Shown: positions 45,009 through 57,739, counted from the stretch's first letter. The stretch: 64,000 nt of DNA from Agelas oroides (GCA_949130485.1 OX422183.1:21879202-21943201); one strand, 5' to 3'. Notes: generated by a model from the sequence alone, not told the origin. Numbers and translations are program-made.

Positions 45009-48000
45009 ATTATTAACTCCACGGATGGGTGCAGGTTTAGGTTTCAAGCGTGCTAACTGCGGTGTGAAAAAGATGTAGGGCTGGGGCATAGCCTTTATGT
45101 TGACCTTTGCTTTTATGTTATCATCCCTACCTTGTTTGCATACTTTTGGCAACTGTACCGACTGGAGTATACTATGTGAAAACTGACCGTCCAGGCGTTA
45201 CCCAAAGCTGTATTTTTTTAGTGTAGCTATAAGTAAGCAACTAAATGCAACTCCATACTTACGTGGTGTCCATGAGCCTTTCCCACAAGGATGCCGTAAA
45301 GTACAGCGTAAACTCCGCATTGAACGTATAAATACAACTTACGGTACGATAAACTGCGCATGCGTACTTCTAAATTTGTCGCGGGTACTTCGCTGGCAAT
45401 AGCAGCGATAGTAGCATGGCGAGCAAAGAGAACCCGGCAGGGAATGAGTCTGGAAGGCAAGAGATTGATGATCTTCCGGAGAAGAGTCACTTGGGCAAGC
45501 CAGAAATTAACAATGACAAGCAGAAATTGGACAAAGGTAGGTATATAAAAGCATAGACAGTATGGCAAATACATAACATGCCTGTATTATAATTTATGTG
45601 GAAGAACTGGCACTTTGCAGTTCAACATTGCAACCTTTCTCAACTACACTTTGAAACAGATACACATATACTGGGTCGCTGCATCTCATGCTACAAGAAC
45701 AAGAGAGGGGCAGAGTACTGTCGGTTGGTGCAGCAGCACAAGGCTGTTCGGGCAACTGCATGCTGTGAATGTGAACAAAATGGGAACAGTGTCACAAAAT
45801 GTCGACAAGAATTGCACCATGATGGTGAAAATGCATTCTACATGAACAAAGTTACCTCAACAGGGTCAGAACTCCCACAATGTTGCCTGGAACTACAAGG
45901 TCTCCAGATGAAGTGCTACTCCTCAAGACCTGGAGAAATGAACGAGCCATATGTAACAGGGTACATGGTGCCTTACAGTGACCGCAACTGGGAAGATTGG
46001 TTTCAACGATTCACTCTACAGACAGGATGTGAATACACAATTCGCTCAGGAAAGCAGAGCAACACACAGTCAAGGGAGACAGGAATGATGGAGACGGAAG
46101 GAAAACTTTTCACATACACTTCTGCATGGTCGCACGCCTATAGCTGCTTGCGTGGTGGTACAGGTCGATTCAAGTCACTTTGTCTTGGGAAGAAAAATCG
46201 CTCATCACTTGGAACTAGACGATTCGGATGTAAAGCAAATTTGCAGGTGCGACTCTTGAATGTGAGTAACGGTGTGCAAGTTTTGGAAATCTAAATACCA
46301 ATGATGAGTGCTCACTTACCTGCACACAACCCATCCTCGGTCACTGACCAACTGACCATGAAGCCGCTTCCACAGATAGAGGAGAAAATTGCTGAGCTTG
46401 TTCAAGAGTCATTTCTGAACCAAAGGGCTTTAAGGCTTTCCCTAAAAACGTGGGTGGAGAAGGAGTTGATACCCAAACACCTCAATGAAGGTGTGATAAC
46501 CAGCAAGCCATCTGATTACAATCGAGCATACTACCCAACGGCTGAAGACATCAGAGTGATGGTCAAAAAGGCAATTACACGAGAGCGAAATTCCCTTTTT
46601 GACCAGGAGGCAGTACTTCAGCTTCTAAAAGAAGAACAAGCCAGGAATGGTTTGAAGTACTATTTTCGGCAGTACAGCAAATGTGATAAAAGGTAATGCA
46701 AATCTAAATCAGTAGCTATTAATTGTTGCATGCACTCAAGTCTTGTACAAACAGCATACTAATTGCCAGCCATTAACCCGCCTCTGTTTATGTAACACTA
46801 TACTCTGTGGTATGTATGGAACATAAATATATGCCTCAGTTGTGACAACTACTTAGGGCAAAGGAAGTGGTCCTCCTTTGAAGTATAGGTGATACTGAGC
46901 TCAGGGCAATAGGAAGCAATAGGAAGTGGGTTCTTTATTTAGAGTACTTACTTGACATTTACTTATTCCTAAAGGAGTCGTTTAAGTGGAGAACAGCCAG
47001 ATAACCAAGCACAAACTGAAAGGTAGGTTTTGCGGAAATTATGGAAGATATATTGTAAGTCTACTAGTCTCTATACACAATTCACTTTAGAAATCCAGAC
47101 ATTCTGAAGGAGATACATGAGGCAGTTAAAAATCTGCGAGAAGTTGAGTCAGAGGGGCTTATTACTCCAGATGCAGACCAATCATTTCTCTTAGTCCTTC
47201 AAACCAAGCAGCAAAGTAAATGGCTGCAGCAGTATGGGAACATAATCACATGCATGGATGCAACATACAAAACACTACGGTATGGATTCCCGTGCTTTTT
47301 TCTGGTGGTAAAAACTGCACTTGGAATTGGTCGTGTGGTGGGGACTATCATTCCTCAATACGAGACAGAAGAGTTTATACAGGAGGAGTTACAGAAGTTA
47401 AAAGAATGGAATCCAGGATGGTCTCCTCAGTTTTTCATGACTGACAAGAGTGCCCAAGAGCTATGTACACAATTGTATGGGGATGTGATGTATAGTATAA
47501 ACAATGAATTGTTTTTGCTGTACCTGATCCACCAGGAGCTGTTGGTGAAGTTCACCCTCACTGCATCAGGTTGATCTGTGACTTCCACACTTTCCAAGCA
47601 CTTGAGAGATGGGTTAACTGCTCATAGCATGGTGTTCCACCTGAAGTGAGAAGCATTGTCAAGGCAGCATTCAAGGAGCTTGTTTATGCCAAGAGTGGTT
47701 AGTAGATTGAACAGACAGCATTTTCACACGTACAGTTGTACATACTGTACTTTCTCAATCTGCAGAGGGACAATATGATGAAATGCTGTCTAAGATCAAG
47801 GGTTCCCACTGGTACACAAACAATGCTCAGCTACAGGCCTACCTAGAAAATGAGTGGCTCAATTGCAAACCTGTAAGTGTATCCCACCTCTTTAAATAGT
47901 ATGAGTAGTAATGGTATTGTTATTGGTTACCACAGCTCTGGTCTCACATACATCGACAACGTTTCCACAACAGTGTTGACACCAACAATTTTACAGAATC

Positions 48001-48405
48001 TGTCAACAATGTCCTCATAAACCATTATCTTACCCTTCGCAATGACAAGTCAGTCTTTTCTCTTACCAAGATTCTCCTCCAGTGTGTCTTCCCAGACCAA
48101 GAAAGAGAATATACTGTTCTAACAGCCAGACAGACAACAGCTTACCGACAGCCAAGAAATGCCTTACCTCATTTCTTGACAAATCGACCAAGTTCAGTCA
48201 CGAGTGCCTGCTTACTTAACATTGAAAAAGGTAAAGCAATAGAAATCTCTTCCATCAAAGAAGAGGATGCTGTGAATGGTGTGTACAGTGTAAAATCAAA
48301 CAGAGGAATGTACAAAGTACAAATCCAGGAAGGAAGTTGTTCATGCCCTTACTTCACACAGAGTAGAATCCCCTGCAAGCACATCTTCAGCATTATCCAG
48401 AATTT

Positions 48406-48663
48406 CAGAACGATATTCCACAGTTGAAAAAGAGTGTTTGGCCATCAAACTTGCAGTGCAAGCCTTCAAAGTCTATCTGTTGGGAAGACCATTCAAGATA
48501 CAAACATCATCGTGCACTTGTGTGGTTGGACCATTTGAAAGAAAATAATGCTCGGTTAACTCGGTGGAGTTTATCACTGCAACCTTATGTGTACTCAGTA
48601 TGCCACCGCACAGGCAGAGCAAATGGGAATGCAGATGCCCTCTCTCGTGCCACGTCAAACTAG
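48406..48663 (+). pseudogene. RNase H fragment of a Ty3/gypsy-type LTR retrotransposon
   Basis: Reads ERYSTVEKECLAIKLAVQAF and YLLGRPFKIQT, then after a one-position frame break HRALVWLDHLKENNARLTRW and HRTGRANGNADALSR, a standard RNase H end in Ty3/gypsy polyproteins. The reverse transcriptase and the integrase expected on either side are missing. Confidence 0.87.
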
Positions 48664-48671
48664 TTTGACGT

Positions 48672-48689
48672 AGGAGAAGGGGGGAGGAG
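48672..48689 (+). other. Polypurine tract
   Basis: AGGAGAAGGGGGGAGGAG immediately 5' of the LTR, the usual plus-strand primer site of LTR retrotransposons. It confirms the LTR boundary. Confidence 0.85.
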
Positions 48690-49071
48690 TGTGAGAGACT
48701 AGACAATCTCACATAATTGTGACTTGCACCTAGAACGTTGATAGTTTGTGTTAATAGTTGTTGGTTATTTGCAGTGTTAAGTTCCTTATTTTGACTCAGT
48801 AGATTAGTACATCAGTGTGCTAATTTGTGCTAACGTGCTACATTTAATCTAGCTACATGCTAATTATGTTTTCCTGCATGTGTGAGTTTAGTTGCTATGT
48901 GTAGACCAGTATAAAAGTAGTTCAGTTTTGTAGTTGTATTGGCTAGTAAATTGGTATTGTGAATCACACTATTCAACTTGGGGAGTCTCTTAGTAGCTAA
49001 ATTGGACCGTGCGGTGATAGTTTCTGCTAGAAAGAGAGCAGCATCTATTACATTTACCTCACTCCCTCACA
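48690..49071 (+). repeat. 3' LTR, 382 bp
   Basis: Starts TGTGAGAG and ends CTCCCTCACA (short inverted ends TGTGAG/CTCACA). It carries a TATAAAAG box near 48911. The host transposase reading frame resumes directly after it (SPFMTLDND), so only a 5'-truncated retrotransposon is present. Confidence 0.85.
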
Positions 49072-51137
49072 GAAAGCCCATTCATGACACTTGACAATGA
49101 CATACTACAGGACGAACACTCTGATTTGTGTGTTGTTGAAGAGGACAAGTCGGCTCCATTTACATCAACTCCAATACCACTCCATCAGACACCTGGCTCC
49201 AAACTGCTTCGCCTGCAAAAGCAGTTGAGGGATGAACTTGCCAAGTGCAGTGCAGCTGTTTTCATGGTTGATGATATAACCATCTTGGAAAATGTGCAGA
49301 GAAAGGTACACAGCATCCATTCAGAGCTGCTATCAACATCTTCCATCTGCGAGAAGGAAGAGGAGCTACCCATTCTCAAGAACTTGATGAAGGAGGAGGT
49401 GTCAGAGTATCGGAGAAAAGCAAAAGTCATAGCACGAGCAAATTAGCTGACTCGTCGATACAAGAAACTGAAGTCAAAGAGCAACACAGGATGTCCAATA
49501 CAACCCAAACGACTAAGACTAAAGGACGATCCCCTCAATGCAGCAACAAGACCTAGTGTGGGTCGCCCTAAAAGCAAAAAGGCAGACACGAATAAGAAAA
49601 CGACTGGCACAGGTATGAGTCACCCCATCTATCACCAGTATTTTCCTTCAACCTTCTTACTTTTTCATGCATTTGGCTATCAATAATTCTTTTGCAGGTA
49701 ACAGTAATATTGCATTCGAGCACCAAGAATTGGATGTATTACCCAAGATTGAAAGCAACAAGGTACCTTTCTTTTCACCCTAGTAGTATTGTTGATAAAA
49801 TCGGTTCATATATCAATGTTTCTTTTGCACAGGAAATGACTGATCTCCCCAGCAGCATTACCACTTTGGCACAAAGTCAACTTAAACCAGGTACCTTACA
49901 CATACATGTAGGTACATCAAATAAACAATCTACAGTTAAACACAATCAACAGTCTAGTGCAGACATCCTTGGGACCAAAATATGTAAGGTGTCTTCATTT
50001 TAGGAGGAGATTAGGATCATGAAGTTGGACATAGTCGAATGTCCTGATCAGATTTAATTCTAGCATGTCCTTCAAAAGGGATTGATTATGCTGGTCAGTG
50101 CAGGGCATGCAAGAGTGTGGATTGTGGTCAGTGCCGATACTGCTTGGATAAGAAGAAGTTTGGTGGGCACAACCGGCTAAAACAATGCTGCATCCACAGA
50201 CGGTGTAATACCTACAATACTTCTTTGAGTGAAAACAAACAACCTCCACCCACACAATCAGCCTTTCATGACACAATCAAGGAATTTCGTGGTATGTTTG
50301 GCTGATGTTTGTTTACAAACTACTACATGCAAGTGTTCAATACAAGCTTACCTCAATTAGGGCACAGTGTGTCGCTGCTAGGATGTCAAACACCTGCAAA
50401 ATCAAAAGAAGAAGTACTGAAAGTAAGTGATACATGGTGCTGCATTGCAATGGAGTAGCTACACCAGGACCCATGCAGGCCTAAGACCTGCTGAATTGAG
50501 TGAGTGCCCAAGTAAAACAATATACTAATAGTAATCCAAGGTCAAAAATCATTGCCCAAAACTAAGGTGCTTTGCATCCTCACTCGTTGATGCATTTGCC
50601 ACCTTGTTTGCATGCTTACTGTCTGTTTGGTGGGGATCGAGATACTGTATGCGACTATGTGCATACACTACTGTAGGTATAGTAAGAAGTGCTCTTGGCA
50701 GATGACAATGGCCTAAAAATGGCTTCAGAATGGCTCTAAATTCAGAGATCATGCTGTGCCCAAGTATCTTTAGAATCCTGGCTACACCACTGGTTCAGTA
50801 TATCATGTGATTGCATAAATTATACCTCTACACTACTATAGGAATTACTAACCAATTCAGCATATGTAAAAATTGGAGACTTTCCTGACGAACCTATCCC
50901 ACCTGAAGTAGGGAACCCCTCCAAGATGCCCAAGTTCAAGGCAGAAGACATTGCACACATTTTGAGCTGTAGTGGTAGGAAAGTGAAGAAAATGCTACCA
51001 GATGGAAACTGTCTCTTCAGAAGTCTATCATTTTGCCTCCATCGTTCCCAAGACAGGCATCTAGAGATAAGGAAAATACTTGTGCAATTCGTTGAAAGAA
51101 ATGGTAACAACTACAAGCATTTACTAGCGATATCGGG

Positions 51138-51842
51138 GTAAAAATTGAAATTCATTTATCACATTAACAACTATGATTTTTGAAAAGAGCATGAAATGGC
51201 GATTCTAACGGTACCAATATCAATAACTTTGAGTCCACATAGCAGGTTGTATGAGCTTAGAAATGCAAGTGATTTGCAGAAAATTTATACGTCGTTTTTG
51301 CGTGATTATGCGTCCGGTACACGTTCCGCAAGCGACTGCAAGTCCAATTGAGATGAAACTCGCTGTGAAGGTTAGTCAGTACCTATTCAGTCCAGTCAAG
51401 GTTGTTCACTTTGAATATCTAGTGTAATGCCTGCACTAGGCTTGATAAACGCTTAAAAAACGGCGTTTTTCGGTTGGAAATAGTAGCATTTCTGCAGGAG
51501 TTGGATCAAAGTCGCAATCAAATACTGCACTGTCCCCTTGGACAACCAGTCTGGTATGCAAAAATGGTTGTTCATTGTTGAATATTGAAAGTCATTGTGA
51601 GCAAAAGTACAAAGTCTGTTATTACCTCAAAAATACACAGAAAAAGGATGAAATATGACGAAAAAGTGCATGCATTCTTGACTAAGGCAGACATTTTCAC
51701 AAAATTAGTAAATGCAAATGTACCTAAGCATCTAAGAAACCTTTGTACTCAATTTGATGCAGATACGTTGTAGCAATGTGTAGATATGGCCTCTGTAGAC
51801 GAAAACTGGCATACTTCTGGAGACTCAAACATCGCTACATTT
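51138..51842. other. Noncoding interruption in the OTU domain of the older MULE
   Basis: About 700 bp separates the first OTU half (ends KHLLAISG) from the second (begins RTLSEHLESTKKSFVWGTQ). The left edge could be a weak GTAAAA donor, but no AG acceptor sits at the right edge, so an insertion is more likely than an intron. No terminal repeats are visible. Confidence 0.55.
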
Positions 51843-52246
51843 ACTTTTTGGACGTACACTTAGCGAACACTTGGAGAGTACGAAGAAATCATTTGTGTGG
51901 GGTACTCAGCTTGAACTTCAAGCTGCTGCAGACTACTATGAGATGTGTATTTATCTTCTCACCAAAAGACAGCAGCAAGAGAGGTACCATTGGCATCGAT
52001 ACACACCCAGGAACAGTGCTGTACCTACAGACAACTTGCCACACATCGAACTTGCTCACCCAGGATCAGTACACTTTGATCCCATCCTTGATGCCGCCAC
52101 ACTTCAGATTCCGAAGTCCGTCCCTCAACTGGATGGTGCTACAGAGTACCTTGAAGACATTCTTTAGTGTTTTACAGTACGTAAGCAAGAACGAGCTAGG
52201 CTATGAATATCAAATTCTATTTATACGTTCAATGCGGAGTTTACAC

Positions 52247-52255
52247 TATACTTTA
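52247..52255. repeat. Target duplication, left copy
   Basis: TATACTTTA, matching TACACTTTA at 57586-57594 at 8 of 9 bases. A 9-bp duplication is diagnostic of Mutator-type insertion. Confidence 0.85.
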
Positions 52256-55200
52256 TAGTCTCGTCCCCAGACCTAATTTTTCGTGCGTGCCCTGCGGACT
52301 CGTCGAAAAATAGGGTCTGGACACGTTCACTGGTAAAACTGGGGCGTAATCATACGAGCGTATTGGCATGTTGTCGCACCAATCAGATTGCTCAGGTAAA
52401 GTAAATTGCGTTATGCGTCATCACAAATAGCCAGCTTGCAAATTTTTTGGCGCCAAAGCAAATGCTGCTGGTAGCTGATAATGTAATTAACACTTACAAT
52501 TACCCAATTTACGGACCGCCGTATGTAAACGGGATTCGCTTTTTTCACAGCGGTTCATGTGGTCACGTGCGCACTTACCAAGTTTAACCCGGTATGTAAC
52601 ACTGCACTGGCGGCAAGTTCCAACAGATCCGGTGTGCTCGCTGACTGTTAAGTTGACCACCAGGTATGTATTGATGGACAGACTAGAAATCATTCTCTTA
52701 CATGTGGAACGTAAATAGCATCAATGACACTATAACATGTAATGCAAACATTCGTCTGGGCATACAATTGATTAAAATTCTTTGGTATGCAGTGGCATGT
52801 GTGCACAAGTATCAGAGATGGCTCCAAGGTGGGCTGCAGGTTTGCATCAAGTTGGACTGTACTTTGAAGGCTTTGTCAATGATGCACCAGCAGTCTTGGA
52901 GGAATACTACAAGGAGACAGTCACATCTTTCGGTGTGCGTAATTCCAGCAGGAGATGTCACTCACAGCTAGAGCACAAGGAGAATGATGAAACTCAAGAT
53001 GGCAGAAAGGTACAGTTGTACATGTAGATTGAATACTAGCCAGTACATATGGTGTTAATTTTTTACAGAAACCTCAGCCCAGAATATACTGGAGTTACAA
53101 ACAAGGGAATACTACAGTGGAGTTTGGAAATACACCCTTTATTGTAGGAGACAGCCAGCATCTCCAATGCCAGTATGGTCCTCAGTACTATAAATCCAAA
53201 CCAAAGAAAGGAAAACAATTACGTTTGCAAAGCACACGTAAAATTGGATGCCCTGCACATGTTGTCGTCAAACACTACACTCTATTCCCAGAGTATGCTA
53301 TACACCCTGATGATATTGAGGGGAAGAGCAAATACAACCTGCGACTCCTAAAGGAACAAACACTGAAGAAATTGCAGAATGAAATCGAATCTGGATGCAT
53401 CAAGCAGACGACAAGATACTGGTTATCTTTGCCAACAGTAGAGGCACATGAGAAAGCACACCCAGTGAAACAGGCTGCAGTTTTCTCACAGAAGGTTAAC
53501 CCAGCTGTAGCTCAAATGATAGCTGAGTTAGTTGCAGATGGTATTACTGAAATTGATGATGTGAAAAAGTCACTTCGACATCGCATCAACCACTACCTCT
53601 GCAAAGATTCCCCACCAGACCCAAATGATCGAGCATACTTCCCAACACATGATGACTTGAGGAATCATATATACAGAGCAAAACAAGCTCTACAACATTC
53701 AAAATACGACCAAGAAAACCTCAGACTAAAGGTCCTCAACTGGAAGAAAACTCATCCTGATGCAAACTTCTTCTTCCGTCCACGCTGCATTGACAGTGAC
53801 TGCAACAGCACTGCTGCTGAAAGTAAAAAAGAAGGTGAAGTTGATGGCCCTACAGCTAAACAGTCACAGGAAAACTCGTTTCTCTGGATTCACCAGCAAA
53901 AATGGCAAAAAGACCTAATTTTGAAGTATGGGAACACCATTTCCCTAATTGATGCTACACATAAAACCACAAGATATGAGCTTCCACTATTCTTTGTGTG
54001 CGTTCGTACCAATGTTGGCTACTCTGTTGTTGCAGAATTTATTCTGGAATCAGAAAGTACAGAAAGCATCTCTGAGGCACTGCATATTCTACATTGCTGG
54101 AATCCAGAATGGAATCCAAAGTTTTGGATGTGTGATTACTCAGATGCTGAGATATCTGCTCTTGAATGCTGTTTTCCAGACACAATCGTTTACCTCTGTG
54201 ACTTCCATCGTGAACAGGCATGGGAAAGGTGGGTCAAAGATGGGAAACATGGCCTGACATCAGAGGAAGCGGACCAACTCCTGGCTGAGCTGCGGGCTTG
54301 TGCATGGGCACCACCTGGAAAAGAGGGTGAAAATATTGGCATCTGCTACGAAGAATCAGTACGGCACCTCAAACATTCAAAGGTGTGGAAAGATCACCCA
54401 TGTGTCCAGCAGTGGTTATCAACAACATGGCTTTCCATATCACAGGTACCTACATGATGTGCATATGAATGTAATTATGTGGCTGGCTTCTTGACCACAT
54501 ACCAATTAGCAACCCAGTAGCAATGTAAACATGTTACCATGGAGACAAAAGATCCATATCTAGTGTTATGTGTTAGAGCACAAGGTTCTATGGGCTCTCC
54601 TTGGGTTTTCTTATAGGTGGACAAAACCCAGGGACATGCATGGTCATTAGTGTAAACCAAATTCTACCTTGATTGTATCCATTCATGTTGCAGAGATGGG
54701 CACATGCCTATCGTGATTCTGTGTACCATGCTGCCGTCAATACAAACAACGGCATAGAAGCTCAGAATAAGCTCTTCAAGTACAACTTCCTTCCTCGCAA
54801 CAAACAGAGGGCAACTGTCTCTGCCATCACAACTCTACTTGTTGAAGACTACTTGCCAACAGCCTATCAAAAGTACTTGCTGCAAAACTATAAACAAACA
54901 TCTATGTACCGAACCTACAATGACTTTGTGCCTGATAACCTCCGGGACAGACCCAGAAACATCATTCTGCATTGTCTTGACAGGATGGCAAGAAGCCACA
55001 AGCTCACAGCCAGTAACATTATTGACAATGATCAGGAGAAGGGAATATTTGAAATTATGAAATCATCTGGTGCTAAATACAGAGTCAGCTTTGGCAATGA
55101 CAACCCAGATTCTATGCCCTCATGCACATGTCAAGACTGGACAAATTGGCACATACCGTGTAAACACTTTTTCGCCATCTTCAAGCACAGGTCAGCATGG

Positions 55201-57585
55201 CAGTGGAGTAACCTACCACCGAGCTATCTTCACAGCCCATACATATCAACTGATGTTGAGGCTCTGAAGAAGCATTTTGATGGATCTCCTGTTCTCAATC
55301 TGAATGATGACAACGATGTCCATAATGCTGAACTGATACAACAGTCTACACAAAATCTGCAAGTTAAAGTATGTGTTATAATGTACATGTACATCATTAT
55401 GATTTTGTGTATGTTAAAATTGGGCTGGCTGGAGGTAGTAATTTGTGTGGGCAAACAGTACAAACATTTAATTGTTGGTATTGCCGGTCATGTTCAGGTA
55501 TGTCCTTTTACATGTTTGATTGAAAATGCCATCTTTATGATAGTTTGATGATTATTATGACATAAAAATGTTGCTGATAACATGTCTGTATGGTGCTCAC
55601 CTTTCACCCCAGGCAAGGTCTGTTAGTGTGGAGAAAGCCGGTCAGAAGGTTCGCATTGCGCTCAAAAGACTCGAAACATTGTCATATGTGTGTACAGATG
55701 CAGAAATGTTGATGAACTTGCAGTCATCGATACATGACATCACTGAGATGTTCCAAGAGAAACTTCCTTCTCAGGATGGACTCCTTTTGACAGCTACCCA
55801 AACACAAAAACAAGCACTTCGCACAAAGAAGAAATACAAGTCAATCTCTTCAAAGCTGAAACTTGGATATGGTTCCCTACCAAATCCCAAGAGACATGGA
55901 CGAAAAAGAATGAACTCCAAGTTCAGGAATCGTGTTGGGATTCGAGCCAGCAAGCTGCGGAAGGTATGCGTATATCTACACTGGGTGCATGCTTGTGGCT
56001 AAAGTCTTCCTTACATCTACAGTGAAATCTTTTTTTGCTAGGCCTGGTATTTCATGCCAGTATCTTGCTAGTTCAGTATCACATCTACTCACTTGTTTTA
56101 GTTGCTAAGCAACAAACAACAAGGATTCACTCACATCCAACATGAAGATATCTGTTCATACCTTTGTATAGGCACTTGCAGTCTCCAGCAAATCAACCTC
56201 TCTGTCTGACACTGGTTGTCTGCCAAGCCCCTGTGACAATGTACAAGGGAAGAGTGAGCCCACTAAACCACACACAGGTATGATTTATGCAAGCAGAGAC
56301 AGCAGACAACAAATTATCATACGTACTTCTGTAACTATGATCATAGGGATGAAGAGGAAGCGCTGTGGCACCTGTGAAGGATGCCTTTGTACAGACTGTG
56401 GCAAATGCAAATATTGCCTCAACAAGCCAAAGTTTGGGGGACATGGTACACTGAAGCAGTGCTGTGCTAAACGTAGATGTCTTGGGTTAACATCTGCGGA
56501 AGAATCACAAGGTAAGGATATAACATACCTGGCTGAATCACTTTTATTTGTGTTGAATACATTGTCTTCTTAGGATCTCATCAGATGAAGCCTGCTCTAA
56601 CCTCAGGGCCTGCTCCAGCTACACAGCAGATAGGAGATAAGGTGTGTAAAACATACAGTAAACATGGGATCTAATATTATACAGAGTGATCTCAATTCAT
56701 CCACAGGATCCTCTTCAGCAAGCAATAGCTTCTCTATCTGCAAGGGATTGCAAAGTCAAACCTATCTCTGGAGATGGAAATTGCTTGTTCCGTGCCCTTG
56801 CTTTTGTGTTGTATGGCAATGAAATGTGCCATGAGAAAGTACGTGAGCTATTGGTCCAGTTTGTCTCGCAGAACCGAGATAGCTTCAGACCGTACATTGA
56901 TGGTGACTTTGAAAGATACTTGTCTAATATGAGATGTACAAGGGTGTGGGGCACAGCAGTTGAGATACTAGCAACAGCGTCGCTCCTTCAAATTCCTGTA
57001 TTCACCCTAATTCCCAATGTGAATACCTACAAATGGTTCCGTTATAATCCTCTCCGTGGGGATAGGCTTACTTTTCCATCCCAAGATCCACCACCCAAAC
57101 AGCTGTCTCGTCTAAACCACATTGAGCTTCTTAATGTCAGAGGATGCCACTATGACTGTATTTTATCACAACATGGAGATTATCCATTAGATGAGCCTCC
57201 TCTCAACCAAAGTGTTCGTCACTACTGTATTATATAGTTTGTCTGTACATCTTTTATATTGTTTGTGTTATAGACTTTTATATTGTTTGTGTTATAAAAA
57301 GACTTATTTGTACCTTACTATTGGCATTCAAGGTATTCCTACCACCGTCGTCCTGCGTGACCACTCTTTCAGTCATTGTAAATTCGCACTCAGATCCTGT
57401 TTATTTCTAGCGCTAGCGTAGTGCTGTAGGGGTTATTCTTCGCACGTGACCACATGAACCGCTGTGAAAAAAGCGAATCCCATATGTAAACTTGCCCCAG
57501 TTTTCGTAGTGAAAGTGTCCAGACCCTATTTTTCGACAAGGCCGCAGGGCGCGCGCGAAAAATTTGGTGTCTGGGGACGAGACTA
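52256..57585 (+). mobile_element. Younger MULE, 5.33 kb, apparently complete
   Basis: The left end TAGTCTCGTCCCCAGACC is inverted at the right end (GTCTGGGGACGAGACTA). Matching continues through AAAAATAGGGTCTGGACAC and ACTGGGGC, then, after an extra 175 bp on the left only (52346-52520), through GGGATTCGCTTTTTTCACAG and GGTCACGTGCG. The right repeat covers about 57434-57585. Flanked by 9-bp target duplications. Contains one eight-exon gene on the plus strand. Confidence 0.92.
52818..57237 (+). CDS. MULE transposase with SWIM, CXXC and OTU domains (1154 aa, intact)
   Basis: Eight exons: 52818-53009, 53069-54445, 54694-55368, 55613-55963, 56172-56277, 56347-56511, 56574-56641, 56707-57237. All have GT-AG borders and phases that join without a stop (3465 nt). 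Domains: N-terminal basic Cys region with GCPAHVVVKH (about 98-133), a WRKY/GCM1- or FLYWCH-like DNA-binding candidate; MULE DDE core with D359 (LIDATHKT), D420 (WMCDYSDAE) and E545 (NNGIEAQNK) plus LCDFH; SWIM finger C667-x-C669-x9-C679-x-H681; CXXC domain 907-945 (CGTCEGC, CGKCKYC, KFGG, KQCC, RRC), the unmethylated-CpG reader fold of DNMT1/KDM2-type proteins; OTU cysteine protease with C1004 in SGDGNCLFRAL and H1126 in CHYDCI. The OTU part would cleave ubiquitin-type conjugates if active. The ATG is the first Met in the only frame that splices on; an earlier exon is possible. The gene fills the element and is likely its sole product. Confidence 0.92.
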
Positions 57586-57594
57586 TACACTTTA
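57586..57594. repeat. Target duplication, right copy
   Basis: TACACTTTA; see the left copy at 52247-52255. Confidence 0.85.
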
Positions 57595-57739
57595 CGGAAT
57601 CCTTCGAAAATCGCCTCTTTGGTGCGGAGTTCCGTTCCCAGACTGTCTGGAACGAGACAACGTTGGATCATGGAGTCATGGACTGGCTGCCTTGATCTCG
57701 TGACGTGTGGGGGAGAGCCTAACAGACCCAATTTCGAAG

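Larger units (their letters stand above)
45416..52167 (+). pseudogene. Older MULE transposase: DDE-SWIM-CXXC-OTU, inactivated
   Basis: Exons read in consistent phase: 45416-45536, 45621-46692, 46975-47022, 47091-47697, 47766-47872, 47936 to about 48404, about 49072-49612, 49698-49762, 49833-49890, 50064-50291, 50361-50422, 50842-51137, and about 51843-52167. Recognisable parts: a GCKANL DNA-binding region; MULE core CMDATYKT (first catalytic Asp) and CDFH; SWIM finger CSC-x9-CKH (near 48340); CXXC domain from QCRAC to IHRRC with KKFGG (50094-50205); OTU protease DGNCLFRSL (50998) and VHFDPIL (about 52074). Damage: in-frame TAA 46292-46294, a frameshift near 47515, TAG 47625-47627, an LTR-element fragment at about 48405-49071, TAG 49444-49446, and a noncoding interruption at 51138-51842. 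It is a fossil sibling of the 52818-57237 gene, diverged well beyond recent duplication. Confidence 0.85.
45287..57604 (+). mobile_element. Older MULE, split by a younger MULE in its right end
   Basis: The left terminal repeat 45287-45333 (AAGGATGCCGTAAAGTACAG, CTCCGCATTGAACGTATAAA) is inverted at 52209-52255 and continues after the nested element at 57595-57604 (CGGAATCCTT). Removing the younger element (52256-57585) and one copy of its target duplication rejoins the right terminus. Without it the element is about 7.0 kb. No target duplication was found outside. It encodes a decayed copy of the same protein as the younger element. Confidence 0.8.
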
